Shown here piece by piece: positions 13,166-21,215 of a stretch of DNA of 25,931 bases. The stretch comes from a virus: the IMG/VR virus record IMGVR_UViG_3300043449_000712, positions 1 through 25,931 of that record; one strand, given 5' to 3'. Position numbers and translations under genes: made by a program. The notes beneath the pieces were generated by a model. That model was given only the letters and a program-made list of their open reading frames with translations, was not told where the DNA came from and did not search any database. Each line of letters begins with the position of its first letter. The first letter of the stretch is position 1.

Positions 13166-15882
13166 CTTGTAAAATATAACATTTGTAAAGCATTATTTGA
13201 ACCCATAAATAAAAGATATGAATTAAACCCTAGTTTATTCATTCGGTCTATTAAGTCTTGTCTAAGTTCTTCGTTGTAATCTAAATGTGCATGGTGATAT
13301 TCCATAGCCACAGTCTTAACCTTCATTAAGTTTTCATCTGAAATACCTGCGAACGCATGATGTTCCGCACCTTCAATATCGACTTTAAGAAAATCAATCT
13401 TATCAATTAAACCAGTTTCAAAAAGATAATTTAGTGTATAGGTTCTAACAGGATATGATATACCATCACCTGAACCAAGTAAAGTAGATCCACCCAAATG
13501 GTCTGTTTGATATAACGTAAACTCACCTATTGTGTCAGCGATGGCCGCATTAAATAAAATTGAACGTGGGTCGGCATTTAAAGATAGTAATTTAAAATAC
13601 CTCCTATCAGGTTCAAACGAAATCACTTTACTTGCACCTTGACTATAAGCCCATCTATTGAAGATTCCTACGTTACCTCCTAAGTCAACAACGACGTCAC
13701 CCTCATTTATAGTTCTTTCTCTATTCTTATAGTAATCCAACAAATTAAATATTTCATGATAGATTGCCCTAAACCAACCATACTTTTCTGCAACTTCTAT
13801 CGTTCCTCCTTCCACACCTTTTATGTCACCTAAATTCTCAACTTTATAAATGTCAGTATAGAAATATTCAGATTTATGAAAAGAATTATCTCTTTTCATT
13901 TTAATGAATTCAATCATCTTATCCGATATTTCCGCATTTTTATTACCGTGGAAGTAGATGATTTTAGATTTATCTTTTGGTATGAATTGATATCCAAATA
14001 TTCTATTGAAATTTTGCGGACCCTCTTCATTCCAAAACTTATAGAAATGGTCTAACATTTCATTAGTGTTACCTAAATCACCATCATAACCTGAAGTATC
14101 AAAGTTCGATAGTGGTAAGAATTTATTACATCCGTGTTTCCATCTCATCGCATTATCAATCCCCTCATCATTCCATAGGTAAAGACGTTTATAATCTTCA
14201 GGTTTGAGTTTAATTACTTTTATATAATGTTTAAGAATTTCATCAAACCAATCACCACAATTTTTATTGTAAACATAAAAACAAATGTGTGCATATGGAT
14301 TTCTTTTATTTATGCCCCATTCATTCGCCAATTGTTCGTTGAACAACTGTGAATTCTTTCCATCGTTGTATGTTCCAAAAAATTCTGTTTGTACGTGAAT
14401 ATCAGGAATCGGGTATGTTGATATTTGTGAGAAGTATTCTTTCACGTTATCAATGTTGTAGTTTACTACGACATCACCATCAATCCAAACGTAATTATCA
14501 AAATCCTCTTTAAGTGATTCCAAACAAGCCCATTGTTTCCAATACCACTTATCATGTTCTGAAATCTTATTTGTTTCTATTTTTTTCCTAATAACATTAG
14601 GATAATCGAATGGTACTTCACAATCGACACCATATACAATAATCTTATTATTTGAAAATTCTAATAGTGATTGAACAAGCTTTTCAATTACAGGCATATA
14701 TTGTAAATTACCTGTGGTTACAAATGCAAATGGTTTGTTATTTCTTTCCAATATTTCACAAGCACCTTTAGCAATTGTATCCCAATTAAAATCTTTATGG
14801 ATTCTCTTTGCGTCTTCCTTCGAACTAATCCACATTGCAGTGTTATAGTCATAAGCTTGACGTAATTTAAATTTTAAATCATCCCAATCAGGTTCACAAT
14901 AGTCACCAGGAAAATCTTTATGTTCATGATTAGCAGGTGTCAATCCTTTTATTGATACAGGAACACCTTTATCTGATGTAAATTGTAATTGTCCACCCCA
15001 ATTAGAATAAATCGATGGTGTACCACAAGCCATGGCTTCAATTAACGGTAAGTTCCAACCCTCACTTCTTGCACATGATACAAAAACATGCGCCTCTTGT
15101 AAGTATTTAACATATTCTTTCCTTGATGGGAAATTGATAAATTTAATATTCTTGGTATTAATACCATAATGTTCAATTCTTTCCTGTGTGGTCTTTAAAC
15201 CGTCTGAAGGAAATGGATTTTCTACCGATGCAATTAATTCAACATCATCGACATCATCAAATACCTCACCAAATGCTTTTAATATTTCAGTTGTACCTTT
15301 TCTCCACTCCCATCTTCCAAACATCACAAATCTTGTTTTCTTTCTTTTTGGGAATTTCTTTAGAGGTTTAAATGTTTCCACGTCAACACCTTCAGGTACT
15401 ATGAATACCCTTTCTTTTGGGTAACCTTGTTCAACAATACAATCGTATTGCCATTGAGTTGGGACCCACATTTCATCAAACGTAAGTAGTCTCTTAAAGA
15501 ATCCGTCACTGAATTTTGTTGACTCCCAAACACAGTATGCAATCTTATACCCTTCATAATTGTCATAATAATAATGGTTGTTATTCTCCATCAATACGAT
15601 ATGAACATCTGGTTTGAAGTCGGGGTCGTATGAATAGATTGGGTAATCGGTTCTTGAGTTATCACTATTAACAAGAGTTTGTTGGAATAACATTCCCTTC
15701 ATCTCATCTGTGATATATGACTCTCCGTCGTGGGGGGTTTTGTTATAACCTGACCAACTACCTCCAACGGTCATATTTCTAACCTTTACTTGGTGATACT
15801 TGTTAAGTGCGGTAAAGAAGGAACGAGCATGATTTGCATATCCCGTTGTACCGATGAATGGTGCGTGTGCTAATATTTTCAT
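13162..15882 (-). CDS. GT4 + GT-A + FkbM methyltransferase fusion
   Basis: A 906-residue protein with three domains. Residues 1-375 are a GT4 glycosyltransferase: start HAPFIGTTGYANHARSFFTA, linker VFIVPEGVDVETFKP, and SEGWNLPLIEAMACGTP near 272-289 with the E-x7-E pair. Residues about 380-640 look like a second, GT-A or GT8-like transferase: PFAFVTTGNLQYMPVIEKLV, then YVWIDGDVVVNY near 465 with DGD as the metal site. Residues about 715-906 are an FkbM methyltransferase: VVDLGGNVGIFNRWA, VISFEPDRRYF and FLKVDIEGAEHHAF. Such a protein could add two sugars and then O-methylate (cap) the product without releasing it (inference). It is preceded by 54 nt with a possible promoter, and its stop overlaps the next start. 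No frameshift separates the domains. Confidence 0.88.
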   Translation of the reverse strand: MKILAHAPFIGTTGYANHARSFFTALNKYHQVKVRNMTVGGSWSGYNKTPHDGESYITDEMKGMLFQQTLVNSDNSRTDYPIYSYDPDFKPDVHIVLMENNNHYYYDNYEGYKIAYCVWESTKFSDGFFKRLLTFDEMWVPTQWQYDCIVEQGYPKERVFIVPEGVDVETFKPLKKFPKRKKTRFVMFGRWEWRKGTTEILKAFGEVFDDVDDVELIASVENPFPSDGLKTTQERIEHYGINTKNIKFINFPSRKEYVKYLQEAHVFVSCARSEGWNLPLIEAMACGTPSIYSNWGGQLQFTSDKGVPVSIKGLTPANHEHKDFPGDYCEPDWDDLKFKLRQAYDYNTAMWISSKEDAKRIHKDFNWDTIAKGACEILERNNKPFAFVTTGNLQYMPVIEKLVQSLLEFSNNKIIVYGVDCEVPFDYPNVIRKKIETNKISEHDKWYWKQWACLESLKEDFDNYVWIDGDVVVNYNIDNVKEYFSQISTYPIPDIHVQTEFFGTYNDGKNSQLFNEQLANEWGINKRNPYAHICFYVYNKNCGDWFDEILKHYIKVIKLKPEDYKRLYLWNDEGIDNAMRWKHGCNKFLPLSNFDTSGYDGDLGNTNEMLDHFYKFWNEEGPQNFNRIFGYQFIPKDKSKIIYFHGNKNAEISDKMIEFIKMKRDNSFHKSEYFYTDIYKVENLGDIKGVEGGTIEVAEKYGWFRAIYHEIFNLLDYYKNRERTINEGDVVVDLGGNVGIFNRWAYSQGASKVISFEPDRRYFKLLSLNADPRSILFNAAIADTIGEFTLYQTDHLGGSTLLGSGDGISYPVRTYTLNYLFETGLIDKIDFLKVDIEGAEHHAFAGISDENLMKVKTVAMEYHHAHLDYNEELRQDLIDRMNKLGFNSYLLFMGSNNALQMLYFTR

Positions 15883-15933
15883 TACACATAATATAATAAA
15901 AATACCTTAAAAAATCAACTTTGGGGTTTGTTT

Positions 15934-15941
15934 TATTTATA
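15934..15941 (-). promoter_or_regulatory. Possible T4-type late promoter
   Basis: TATAAATA, the core of the T4 late promoter, reads leftwards here and overlaps the stop codon of the SGNH gene. It lies 51 nt before the start of the 906-residue fusion gene, in one of the few intergenic gaps of this strand. The octamer is easily met by chance in such AT-rich DNA, so confidence is low. Confidence 0.25.
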
Positions 15942-16599
15942 ATAATTTTTTACTGTCCATTAAGGAATAAAGGTAATGTGCAAAATCTAAATGTCCTTTG
16001 AAAGAGAAATGACCATCGTTTATTTTACCTTTAGTGTCATCTTTAATTTTATGAAATGTATTATATATTTTATCATCATCTTCTAATGACCACGTGTAAA
16101 AAAATTGTACTTTTTTATCTTTCTTGAGTCTATTCTCGATAAATTTAAATCTCTTCTTGTGTCTTTCTTTGTAAAATGGGTGATTTGAAAAATAATATTG
16201 GAAATTTAGTACCGCTTCAATTTTTTCTTTTTCTTTACTGTCATTACCGTCCCCAATTATTTTGATTGCATTTTCATAGGTTGACAAGACATTACGGGTA
16301 TAATCATCAAACGGAACCTCAATTCTACCGTGTAATGTCATGTTAACAATTACAACGTCCCCTTCGTTGATTTCATCATATTTTTCAATTATTGAATCAA
16401 ATATATAATCATTTGATGCTCCGTTCTTACCTAAATTTTTAACTTCGTAGTTCAATAATTTACCTAAATGATTTACCCAAACATCATCACCTTCTTTTTT
16501 ATATGGTAGATACTCTTCTTTAGTTTCCGACACACATAACTCATTACATCCGTGACCGAATGTCATTGAATCTCCAAATGTCCAAAGTGTGTTTTTCAT
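15937..16599 (-). CDS. SGNH/GDSL-like hydrolase
   Basis: A 220-residue SGNH-fold protein. Block I is LWTFGDSMTFGHG with the nucleophile Ser11. Gly60 and Asn63 in GKNGASNDY are the oxyanion residues of blocks II/III. NDGHFSFKGHLDFA at 194-207 supplies the Asp and His candidates of block V. Phage and bacterial proteins of this layout act as esterases or acyltransferases on carbohydrates. With FkbM and glycosyltransferase genes directly upstream, removal or transfer of acetyl groups on a glycan is the likely role (inference). No signal peptide is present, so it is cytoplasmic or part of the virion. It starts at an ATGA overlap with the FkbM gene, in the TTTAATATGA context shared by several genes of this strand. 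Confidence 0.82.
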   Translation of the reverse strand: MKNTLWTFGDSMTFGHGCNELCVSETKEEYLPYKKEGDDVWVNHLGKLLNYEVKNLGKNGASNDYIFDSIIEKYDEINEGDVVIVNMTLHGRIEVPFDDYTRNVLSTYENAIKIIGDGNDSKEKEKIEAVLNFQYYFSNHPFYKERHKKRFKFIENRLKKDKKVQFFYTWSLEDDDKIYNTFHKIKDDTKGKINDGHFSFKGHLDFAHYLYSLMDSKKLL

Positions 16600-17204
16600 A
16601 TTAAATTTATATAATTCTTATTAAAAAATTCAACGTTACCATCGTGATGGTGTTTATTAAGTTTATTGTTAATGTCTCTCCAATTACTTATTACAAAACC
16701 ATTATTTTTCAAAAAATCAACCACACTATGTAAGTCGTTGGTGACGTTTTTATATAATTCCTCACTAAAACTAACTTCAACCTTCCCCCTTTTTATTAAG
16801 GATAATTTATTTCCAAATGAATTTAATATTTTTAAATCATTTCCTTGTGCATCACAATGAAAATAATCAATCTCATCAATACCATTTTCATTTATAAATG
16901 TATCCATTCTTACAACATTAACATTTATCTGATTTTTAAATCTAACATTAGTATTGTTAATTGAGTAATCCGTTAGTTCGTTTAAAGATGATGACATTCC
17001 ATTGGTTGCAATATTAAATGATGAGGTTCCATTAAAATCGCTTACAGCCTTTTCTATTATCACCAAATTTTTATTATTAATAAATTTATCTTTTAATATT
17101 TTTATATTTGAGGGGTCAGGTTCAAAAGCCCACACCTTAGAATTTTTTAAGAATTCAAGTGTGTGTCCTCCATCGTTTGCACCAATTTCGATAATATTCA
17201 TCAT
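16596..17204 (-). CDS. FkbM family methyltransferase
   Basis: A 202-residue stand-alone FkbM methyltransferase. NIIEIGANDGGHTLEFL is SAM motif I, VWAFEPDPSNIKIL holds the acidic residue binding the ribose, VVRMDTFINENGIDEIDYFH and CDAQGNDLKILNSF match the V-D-x-x-G-x-E region of the family, and KRGKVEVSF is a late strand. FkbM enzymes methylate hydroxyl groups, often at glycan ends. It is distinct from the FkbM domain of the large fusion (about 180 residues of low similarity apart from the motifs). Two adjacent ATG codons at 17204 and 17201 overlap the upstream stop; either may be used. Confidence 0.87.
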   Translation of the reverse strand: MMNIIEIGANDGGHTLEFLKNSKVWAFEPDPSNIKILKDKFINNKNLVIIEKAVSDFNGTSSFNIATNGMSSSLNELTDYSINNTNVRFKNQINVNVVRMDTFINENGIDEIDYFHCDAQGNDLKILNSFGNKLSLIKRGKVEVSFSEELYKNVTNDLHSVVDFLKNNGFVISNWRDINNKLNKHHHDGNVEFFNKNYINLI

Positions 17205-17899
17205 AATAAAGTTTTATTTTTTATGAAACTACCAATCATATTCTTTTCCGCCATATGACAAATTCCATTAATGTTCAAATCGTCAAATGTCGGGTTTTTA
17301 TTATATAGATAATTTATATTATTAAAATATACATTTAAATATTGTTGATTCAAAGTGATTGGTGGTATATCATTATATCTTTTTGTGAAAAAATCATAAT
17401 TTAAATTAAGAATATTCAATACGTCCGAATATGTTTTATTAACATTAAGATAGTCGTTTGAGCCGATTATACAAGTGTTATTTAATTCGTTGAAATCTAA
17501 TGGTATGTCTGAATATCTTTTATATATTTCAGTAAAATGATTCGTTTGTTGTTCCGTTAGTGGGTGTTTATATCCTAAATTTAATCTGTCTTCCTTAATT
17601 ATGTTTCTTAATTTACTAAAATCATTTACAATTAAGTCATTATCTAAGTGTATAAACGGAAAATGTATTGTTGACAACACTTTTAATTTAGGATATGACC
17701 ATAGTGATGGTTTTTTATGTTTAATATCAATATCAAACCCCACCCAATCATAATTTAATTTAGTATTTTTAAAGTAATCCTTATCTGAATATATTATAGG
17801 GGTTATATTTTGAGCATTTAAATTTTCAATTGAATACTTTAAATAGATTTCAGTAACTTCTTTAAGTCTGATTGGTAAGTATGTAAAAACTACTTTCAT
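17201..17899 (-). CDS. Putative GT-A-like glycosyltransferase
   Basis: A 232-residue protein. The start MKVVFTYLPIRL, followed by a helix and ITPIIYSDKDYF, fits a nucleotide-sugar binding Rossmann-like half. SLWSYPKLKVLSTIHFPFIH leads directly into LDNDLIV, a DxD-type motif near residue 96. NNTCIIGSNDYLNVN and NGICHMAEKN near the end resemble the later acceptor and metal-ligand (His) positions of GT8/GT-A-like enzymes found in Bacteroidota and phages. The family name is not certain, but a metal-dependent glycosyltransferase is the best reading. It overlaps the upstream gene by 1 nt and the downstream gene by 4 nt. Confidence 0.65.
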   Translation of the reverse strand: MKVVFTYLPIRLKEVTEIYLKYSIENLNAQNITPIIYSDKDYFKNTKLNYDWVGFDIDIKHKKPSLWSYPKLKVLSTIHFPFIHLDNDLIVNDFSKLRNIIKEDRLNLGYKHPLTEQQTNHFTEIYKRYSDIPLDFNELNNTCIIGSNDYLNVNKTYSDVLNILNLNYDFFTKRYNDIPPITLNQQYLNVYFNNINYLYNKNPTFDDLNINGICHMAEKNMIGSFIKNKTLL

Positions 17900-19149
17900 T
17901 ATATTAAAGATTTATTGATTACAAATTCTGTCTTTAGTCCTTTGTCAATTATCAAATCCAATAATGAATTTTCATTTTCAATTTTGTACATCAACTTAAC
18001 ATGAACTAAATCCGACCATTCTTTACACAGTTTATAATTTTCATCAAAATTCTGTAAAAACTTGTCCACAAATTCAGCAAACAATTTACTATTGGTTCTA
18101 CATCTTTTTGATTCATTATAAAATGGGTGAGGTGGTACATTCAACATTCTCTCAATTATTTGTAATGGATAATCGTGTGTTGATATAAATGGGATACCTG
18201 ATAATAACAAACCAAAGGTTTTTTCTGAAAGATATTGTGATGTGAATTCTTTATTACTCCACGACCAACTTTCACATAATATCTGCATTTTAGCTTTAGG
18301 TAGGACTCTAAAAAAGAGATCCATATATCCTTGGTGATTAGATATATAACTTATGTCATCAAAATCAACATTTCCGTAAAGTGAATTTGTGTGTATATGA
18401 GATATTTTTGGTGAGTTTTTTTCATACGATGGATTTTTTAGTGCGTCCGTGTGTTGTAGATACAATCTATCGTTCTTTAATTTACTTAACTCATTTAGAA
18501 TCTCAACTCTATTAGATTTGTGATTTTTGATGGTGTACATCAAATCATAATCAAAGTGTAACCTATCATAAACTTGTTTAAATTCATAATACCATCGTAT
18601 GCTCCAATTATGATTCCATTGGAATATTGTATTAGTTAAAGTATAATAAAAGTTTGGGTGTAGGGATTTTATCGATTCATTTAAAAATACATTGTCCGTA
18701 ATAATATGATGACTTTTTAATTTATCAATTAAAGACTCAATCTCAATCCATTTTTCGTCAATGTAATTAACATCTCTTGTCTGTAATATTTTTTCGGTTC
18801 TCAAATATGTTATTAACCATTTTTGATTATCGGGACAGTCCTTCAAAAGGTTTATGAAAATTTTAAAAACTTGCTGGGTTTCTCGTTCCATATAATCTCG
18901 GTCAGGTAAAATGTGTCCAATTTTTGAATCGTTATCTCCGTAAAAAAATGCGGTAAAATAGTCTAATATGTGATATCCATCATCTTCAAAACTAATTTCT
19001 TTTTTAAATACAAATTCAATATCGACATTTCTGTATTTACATAAAATATTACCTTCACCATTATCAATAAAATATTCCCTATCGGTTGTGTTGTGCCCCA
19101 ACGTATAGAATATTTGTTTTTGGTATGGATGGTGAACATAAATTTTCAT
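17899..19149 (-). CDS. Putative GT-B-like glycosyltransferase
   Basis: A 416-residue protein whose family I cannot name with certainty. The C-terminal part contains SQYLSEKTFGLLLSGIPFIS near 309-328. This resembles the S/T-E-K-T-(x)n-G-x-P-F-I signature of the donor-binding half of GT-B enzymes such as fucosyltransferases and related phage proteins. The N-terminal 250 residues are rich in aromatic residues and His (MKIYVHHPYQ; NTIFQWNHNWSIRWYYEF) and show no clear motif. It starts with TAATG-independent spacing, 3 nt after the sulfotransferase stop, and ends in the TTAATATAATG junction. A transferase acting on the same glycan as its neighbours is likely (inference). Confidence 0.6.
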   Translation of the reverse strand: MKIYVHHPYQKQIFYTLGHNTTDREYFIDNGEGNILCKYRNVDIEFVFKKEISFEDDGYHILDYFTAFFYGDNDSKIGHILPDRDYMERETQQVFKIFINLLKDCPDNQKWLITYLRTEKILQTRDVNYIDEKWIEIESLIDKLKSHHIITDNVFLNESIKSLHPNFYYTLTNTIFQWNHNWSIRWYYEFKQVYDRLHFDYDLMYTIKNHKSNRVEILNELSKLKNDRLYLQHTDALKNPSYEKNSPKISHIHTNSLYGNVDFDDISYISNHQGYMDLFFRVLPKAKMQILCESWSWSNKEFTSQYLSEKTFGLLLSGIPFISTHDYPLQIIERMLNVPPHPFYNESKRCRTNSKLFAEFVDKFLQNFDENYKLCKEWSDLVHVKLMYKIENENSLLDLIIDKGLKTEFVINKSLI

Positions 19150-19152
19150 AAA

Positions 19153-19650
19153 TTAAATTAATTTTTTAATAAAATTTTCTTTATCTCCAATTCGTAACCT
19201 ACCATCTCCACTTGGATTAAATAAATCTTCATAGTATAAGATAGGTACATTAAGTTGTGATGATAATTTTTCCATATCATCCGTCCATTTTAATATGTCA
19301 TTATAACACAACTCAAATACATCTTTAGGTGTCTCTTCATACACATATGGATTATTTGAATGGTAGTTTTTTGTCTTTGAGAAGTGAGTTTGATATGCAT
19401 GTGATTCCGCACACTCTTTTAAATTTTTTCTTGATAATAATATAACATCGTCGAATTCTTTGCTTAATTCTAAATTATTGGGGTGATGACATATTATTGT
19501 TTTAACAACTATATCTTTTTCGTTACTATATTGAACTCTGTCTGTGTTGTCAAATGGTTCGAATAATGGTTTAAGATTTTTTTCTTTGGCAATTTTATAA
19601 AGTAAAGAAGTTGATCCTGTCCTTGGTAATGCAATTATTAATATACTCAT
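19153..19650 (-). CDS. PAPS-dependent sulfotransferase-like protein
   Basis: A 165-residue protein. SILIIALPRTGSTSLLYKIA at 2-21 is the 5'-phosphosulfate binding loop of sulfotransferases (strand, P-R-T-G-S-T-S, helix). VILLSRKNLKECAESH at 69-84 matches the 3'-phosphate binding strand and helix, with Arg and Ser as PAPS ligands. The protein is shorter than most sulfotransferases (about 250-300 residues), so it may be a minimal form; no disruption is visible. It should move sulfate from PAPS to a hydroxyl, here probably on a sugar or protein residue. It sits between a 2OG oxygenase and a glycosyltransferase-like gene with a 4-nt overlap upstream. Confidence 0.8.
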   Translation of the reverse strand: MSILIIALPRTGSTSLLYKIAKEKNLKPLFEPFDNTDRVQYSNEKDIVVKTIICHHPNNLELSKEFDDVILLSRKNLKECAESHAYQTHFSKTKNYHSNNPYVYEETPKDVFELCYNDILKWTDDMEKLSSQLNVPILYYEDLFNPSGDGRLRIGDKENFIKKLI

Positions 19651-20213
19651 ATTAAAGTACTATTTACCTTTACTTTTGGATAATTAAAATCAGTTTCGGT
19701 CATCCAAATATTTAAAGCGTAACGTGTTCCGTTTGTTACAGGTAACACTCCGTGATATGTTGTTGATCCATTAAATGATATACTATCGCCTAATTTTAAA
19801 TCGCAAATAGTTAATCCATCTAATGTTTCAAAATGAAATGGTGGATTATCATCTTCGGTTAAAACAAATTGCCCCCCTTCAAAATTATCCGATAGGACAA
19901 TAACTGTTGTTAATTCACTTGATTTATCTTTATGTAAATTAAGATATCTACCATCATAATATGATGTCAAACTAATATTAAAATTTTTTAGATTGAAGGT
20001 GGTGTAATCAAACCATAATTTAAAATCTCCGTTTTTATAATTGGTCGTAAGTAGTTCAATTATTTTCTTTTTAAATTCAGAATCGTACATCCTCCTACAA
20101 TCCCAACTTTCCGTTGGTTTGTATGAAAACGGTTCCCCAAATTCAAGACAAAAATCAATTATGTTTTTAGCCTCTTCCTTGTTACAAAAATTATTATTTA
20201 TGTTATAATTCAT
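19647..20213 (-). CDS. 2OG-Fe(II) oxygenase, prolyl-hydroxylase-like
   Basis: A 188-residue double-stranded beta-helix dioxygenase. The iron ligands are visible: His94 and Asp96 in RYLNLHKDKSSELTTVIVL, and His154 in TTYHGVLPVTNGTRYALNIW. Arg164 binds the 2-oxoglutarate carboxylate. The FEGGQFVL segment between them is the typical E-G-G-x-F/L turn of the P4H-like class. It should hydroxylate an amino-acid side chain or small molecule using O2 and 2-oxoglutarate. It overlaps the sulfotransferase gene, so hydroxylation followed by sulfation of the same molecule is possible (inference). A second enzyme of the same class is at 23869-24438 and is not especially similar outside the motifs. Confidence 0.9.
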   Translation of the reverse strand: MNYNINNNFCNKEEAKNIIDFCLEFGEPFSYKPTESWDCRRMYDSEFKKKIIELLTTNYKNGDFKLWFDYTTFNLKNFNISLTSYYDGRYLNLHKDKSSELTTVIVLSDNFEGGQFVLTEDDNPPFHFETLDGLTICDLKLGDSISFNGSTTYHGVLPVTNGTRYALNIWMTETDFNYPKVKVNSTLI

Positions 20214-21031
20214 AACAAATACGAATTTTTTGGTTTACTATGTGTTAATAAATTACCCTGACTTATAAATTTATATAACTCATCCGCAATCAATTTATAC
20301 CCATCACTACTTGGGTGTTTACCCGCGGTGGAGTCAACCCAATGGTTGTTGTCTTCCCACACATCTTTTCTATTTGTGTCGATTAATAAATTAGCCATTG
20401 TTTTACTTCTATAACCCCAATACCTATTATCATCAATCAAATTAGTTTTGTCAACTAAAACATCAATATTTTTATTAATCATAGTGTCAAACGCATCACA
20501 AAAAACATATCTAATTCCCAATTCTTTAAAGATAAATTGTAAGTGTAGAATGTAATTTTGATTAATTATATCATAGTACGTGTCATTAAACAAATTACTA
20601 ATATAGTAATCCCTAAAATTTTTTTCTGCCCTATTATAGTTCACATTATCCCCATTAACACCATCAAAAATATATTTGAAAAGATGTTGTTTACTTTTAT
20701 ATCGCTGACCCCAAATGTGAAAATTATTCTCATTTGGAAAGAATGGTAATTGATCTCTTAATGAGGAGGACCACATAATAACAACAAAATCGTCTTGAGT
20801 GACGATTTCATTTTTTAATTGATAACAAATTGAATTGAATATTGCATTGTTAGAAAATGCTCCTACTCCATTATTTTTTACTTCACATTCAAGTAGTTCG
20901 GATAAGTATTTTGGCCAACAATATTTTTGTCTTATGTTAGTTCTTTCTTCAGGAATTTCTGTTGTTAATTCTTCCTTAACATTGCCCCCAACACCTTCAG
21001 TCCAACTATCTCCATATGTAAATAACTTCAT
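20210..21031 (-). CDS. SGNH/GDSL-like hydrolase
   Basis: A 273-residue SGNH protein. MKLFTYGDSWTEGVGG holds the nucleophile Ser9. GVGAFSNNAIFNS supplies the Gly and Asn oxyanion residues near 57-62. FVVIMWSSSLRDQLPF is the third conserved strand, and His239 in KHPSSDGYKLIADEL is the catalytic His, with Asp in the same block. It belongs to the same broad family as the protein at 15937-16599 but is longer and not a close copy. An esterase or acyltransferase role on a glycan or modified protein is likely. The start codon follows the 47-residue ORF by 11 nt. It overlaps the downstream oxygenase gene by 4 nt. Confidence 0.82.
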   Translation of the reverse strand: MKLFTYGDSWTEGVGGNVKEELTTEIPEERTNIRQKYCWPKYLSELLECEVKNNGVGAFSNNAIFNSICYQLKNEIVTQDDFVVIMWSSSLRDQLPFFPNENNFHIWGQRYKSKQHLFKYIFDGVNGDNVNYNRAEKNFRDYYISNLFNDTYYDIINQNYILHLQFIFKELGIRYVFCDAFDTMINKNIDVLVDKTNLIDDNRYWGYRSKTMANLLIDTNRKDVWEDNNHWVDSTAGKHPSSDGYKLIADELYKFISQGNLLTHSKPKNSYLL

Positions 21032-21042
21032 AAAACATTGTC

Positions 21043-21186
21043 TTATTCTCCCAAGTGTTTAACCTTAATTGCCGTTACAACCGCTTGAAATGCTGTTGCC
21101 ACTTTTGTTTTTAATTCACTTGAAATTGGTGCAACAATTGCTTTGATTGTTTGTGCCGGTCTTTCTATTCTTTCTTTTACTGCCAT
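21043..21186 (-). CDS. 47-residue protein of unknown function
   Basis: An ORF of 48 codons with a stop. The protein begins MAVKERIERPAQTIKAIVAP and ends TAIKVKHLGE; it is Ala/Val/Lys-rich with alternating basic and hydrophobic residues, likely an amphipathic helix. It lies in line with its neighbours, 27 nt after the Hint-protein stop and 11 nt before the SGNH start, and would otherwise leave an unexplained 180-nt gap in an otherwise gap-free strand. No Shine-Dalgarno site is visible; the leader is an (AAAAT)n repeat. Function unknown. It could be a small virion or regulatory protein. Confidence 0.55.
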   Translation of the reverse strand: MAVKERIERPAQTIKAIVAPISSELKTKVATAFQAVVTAIKVKHLGE

Positions 21187-21195
21187 GGTATTTTT

Positions 21196-21215
21196 ATTTT
21201 ATTTTATTTTATTTT
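21196..21215. repeat. (ATTTT)4 pentanucleotide repeat
   Basis: Four perfect tandem ATTTT units (AAAAT on the coding strand), extended by one imperfect unit, fill the gap between the Hint-protein stop and the start of the 47-residue ORF. Such tracts can slip during replication and can act as A-rich translation enhancers. Confidence 0.85.
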
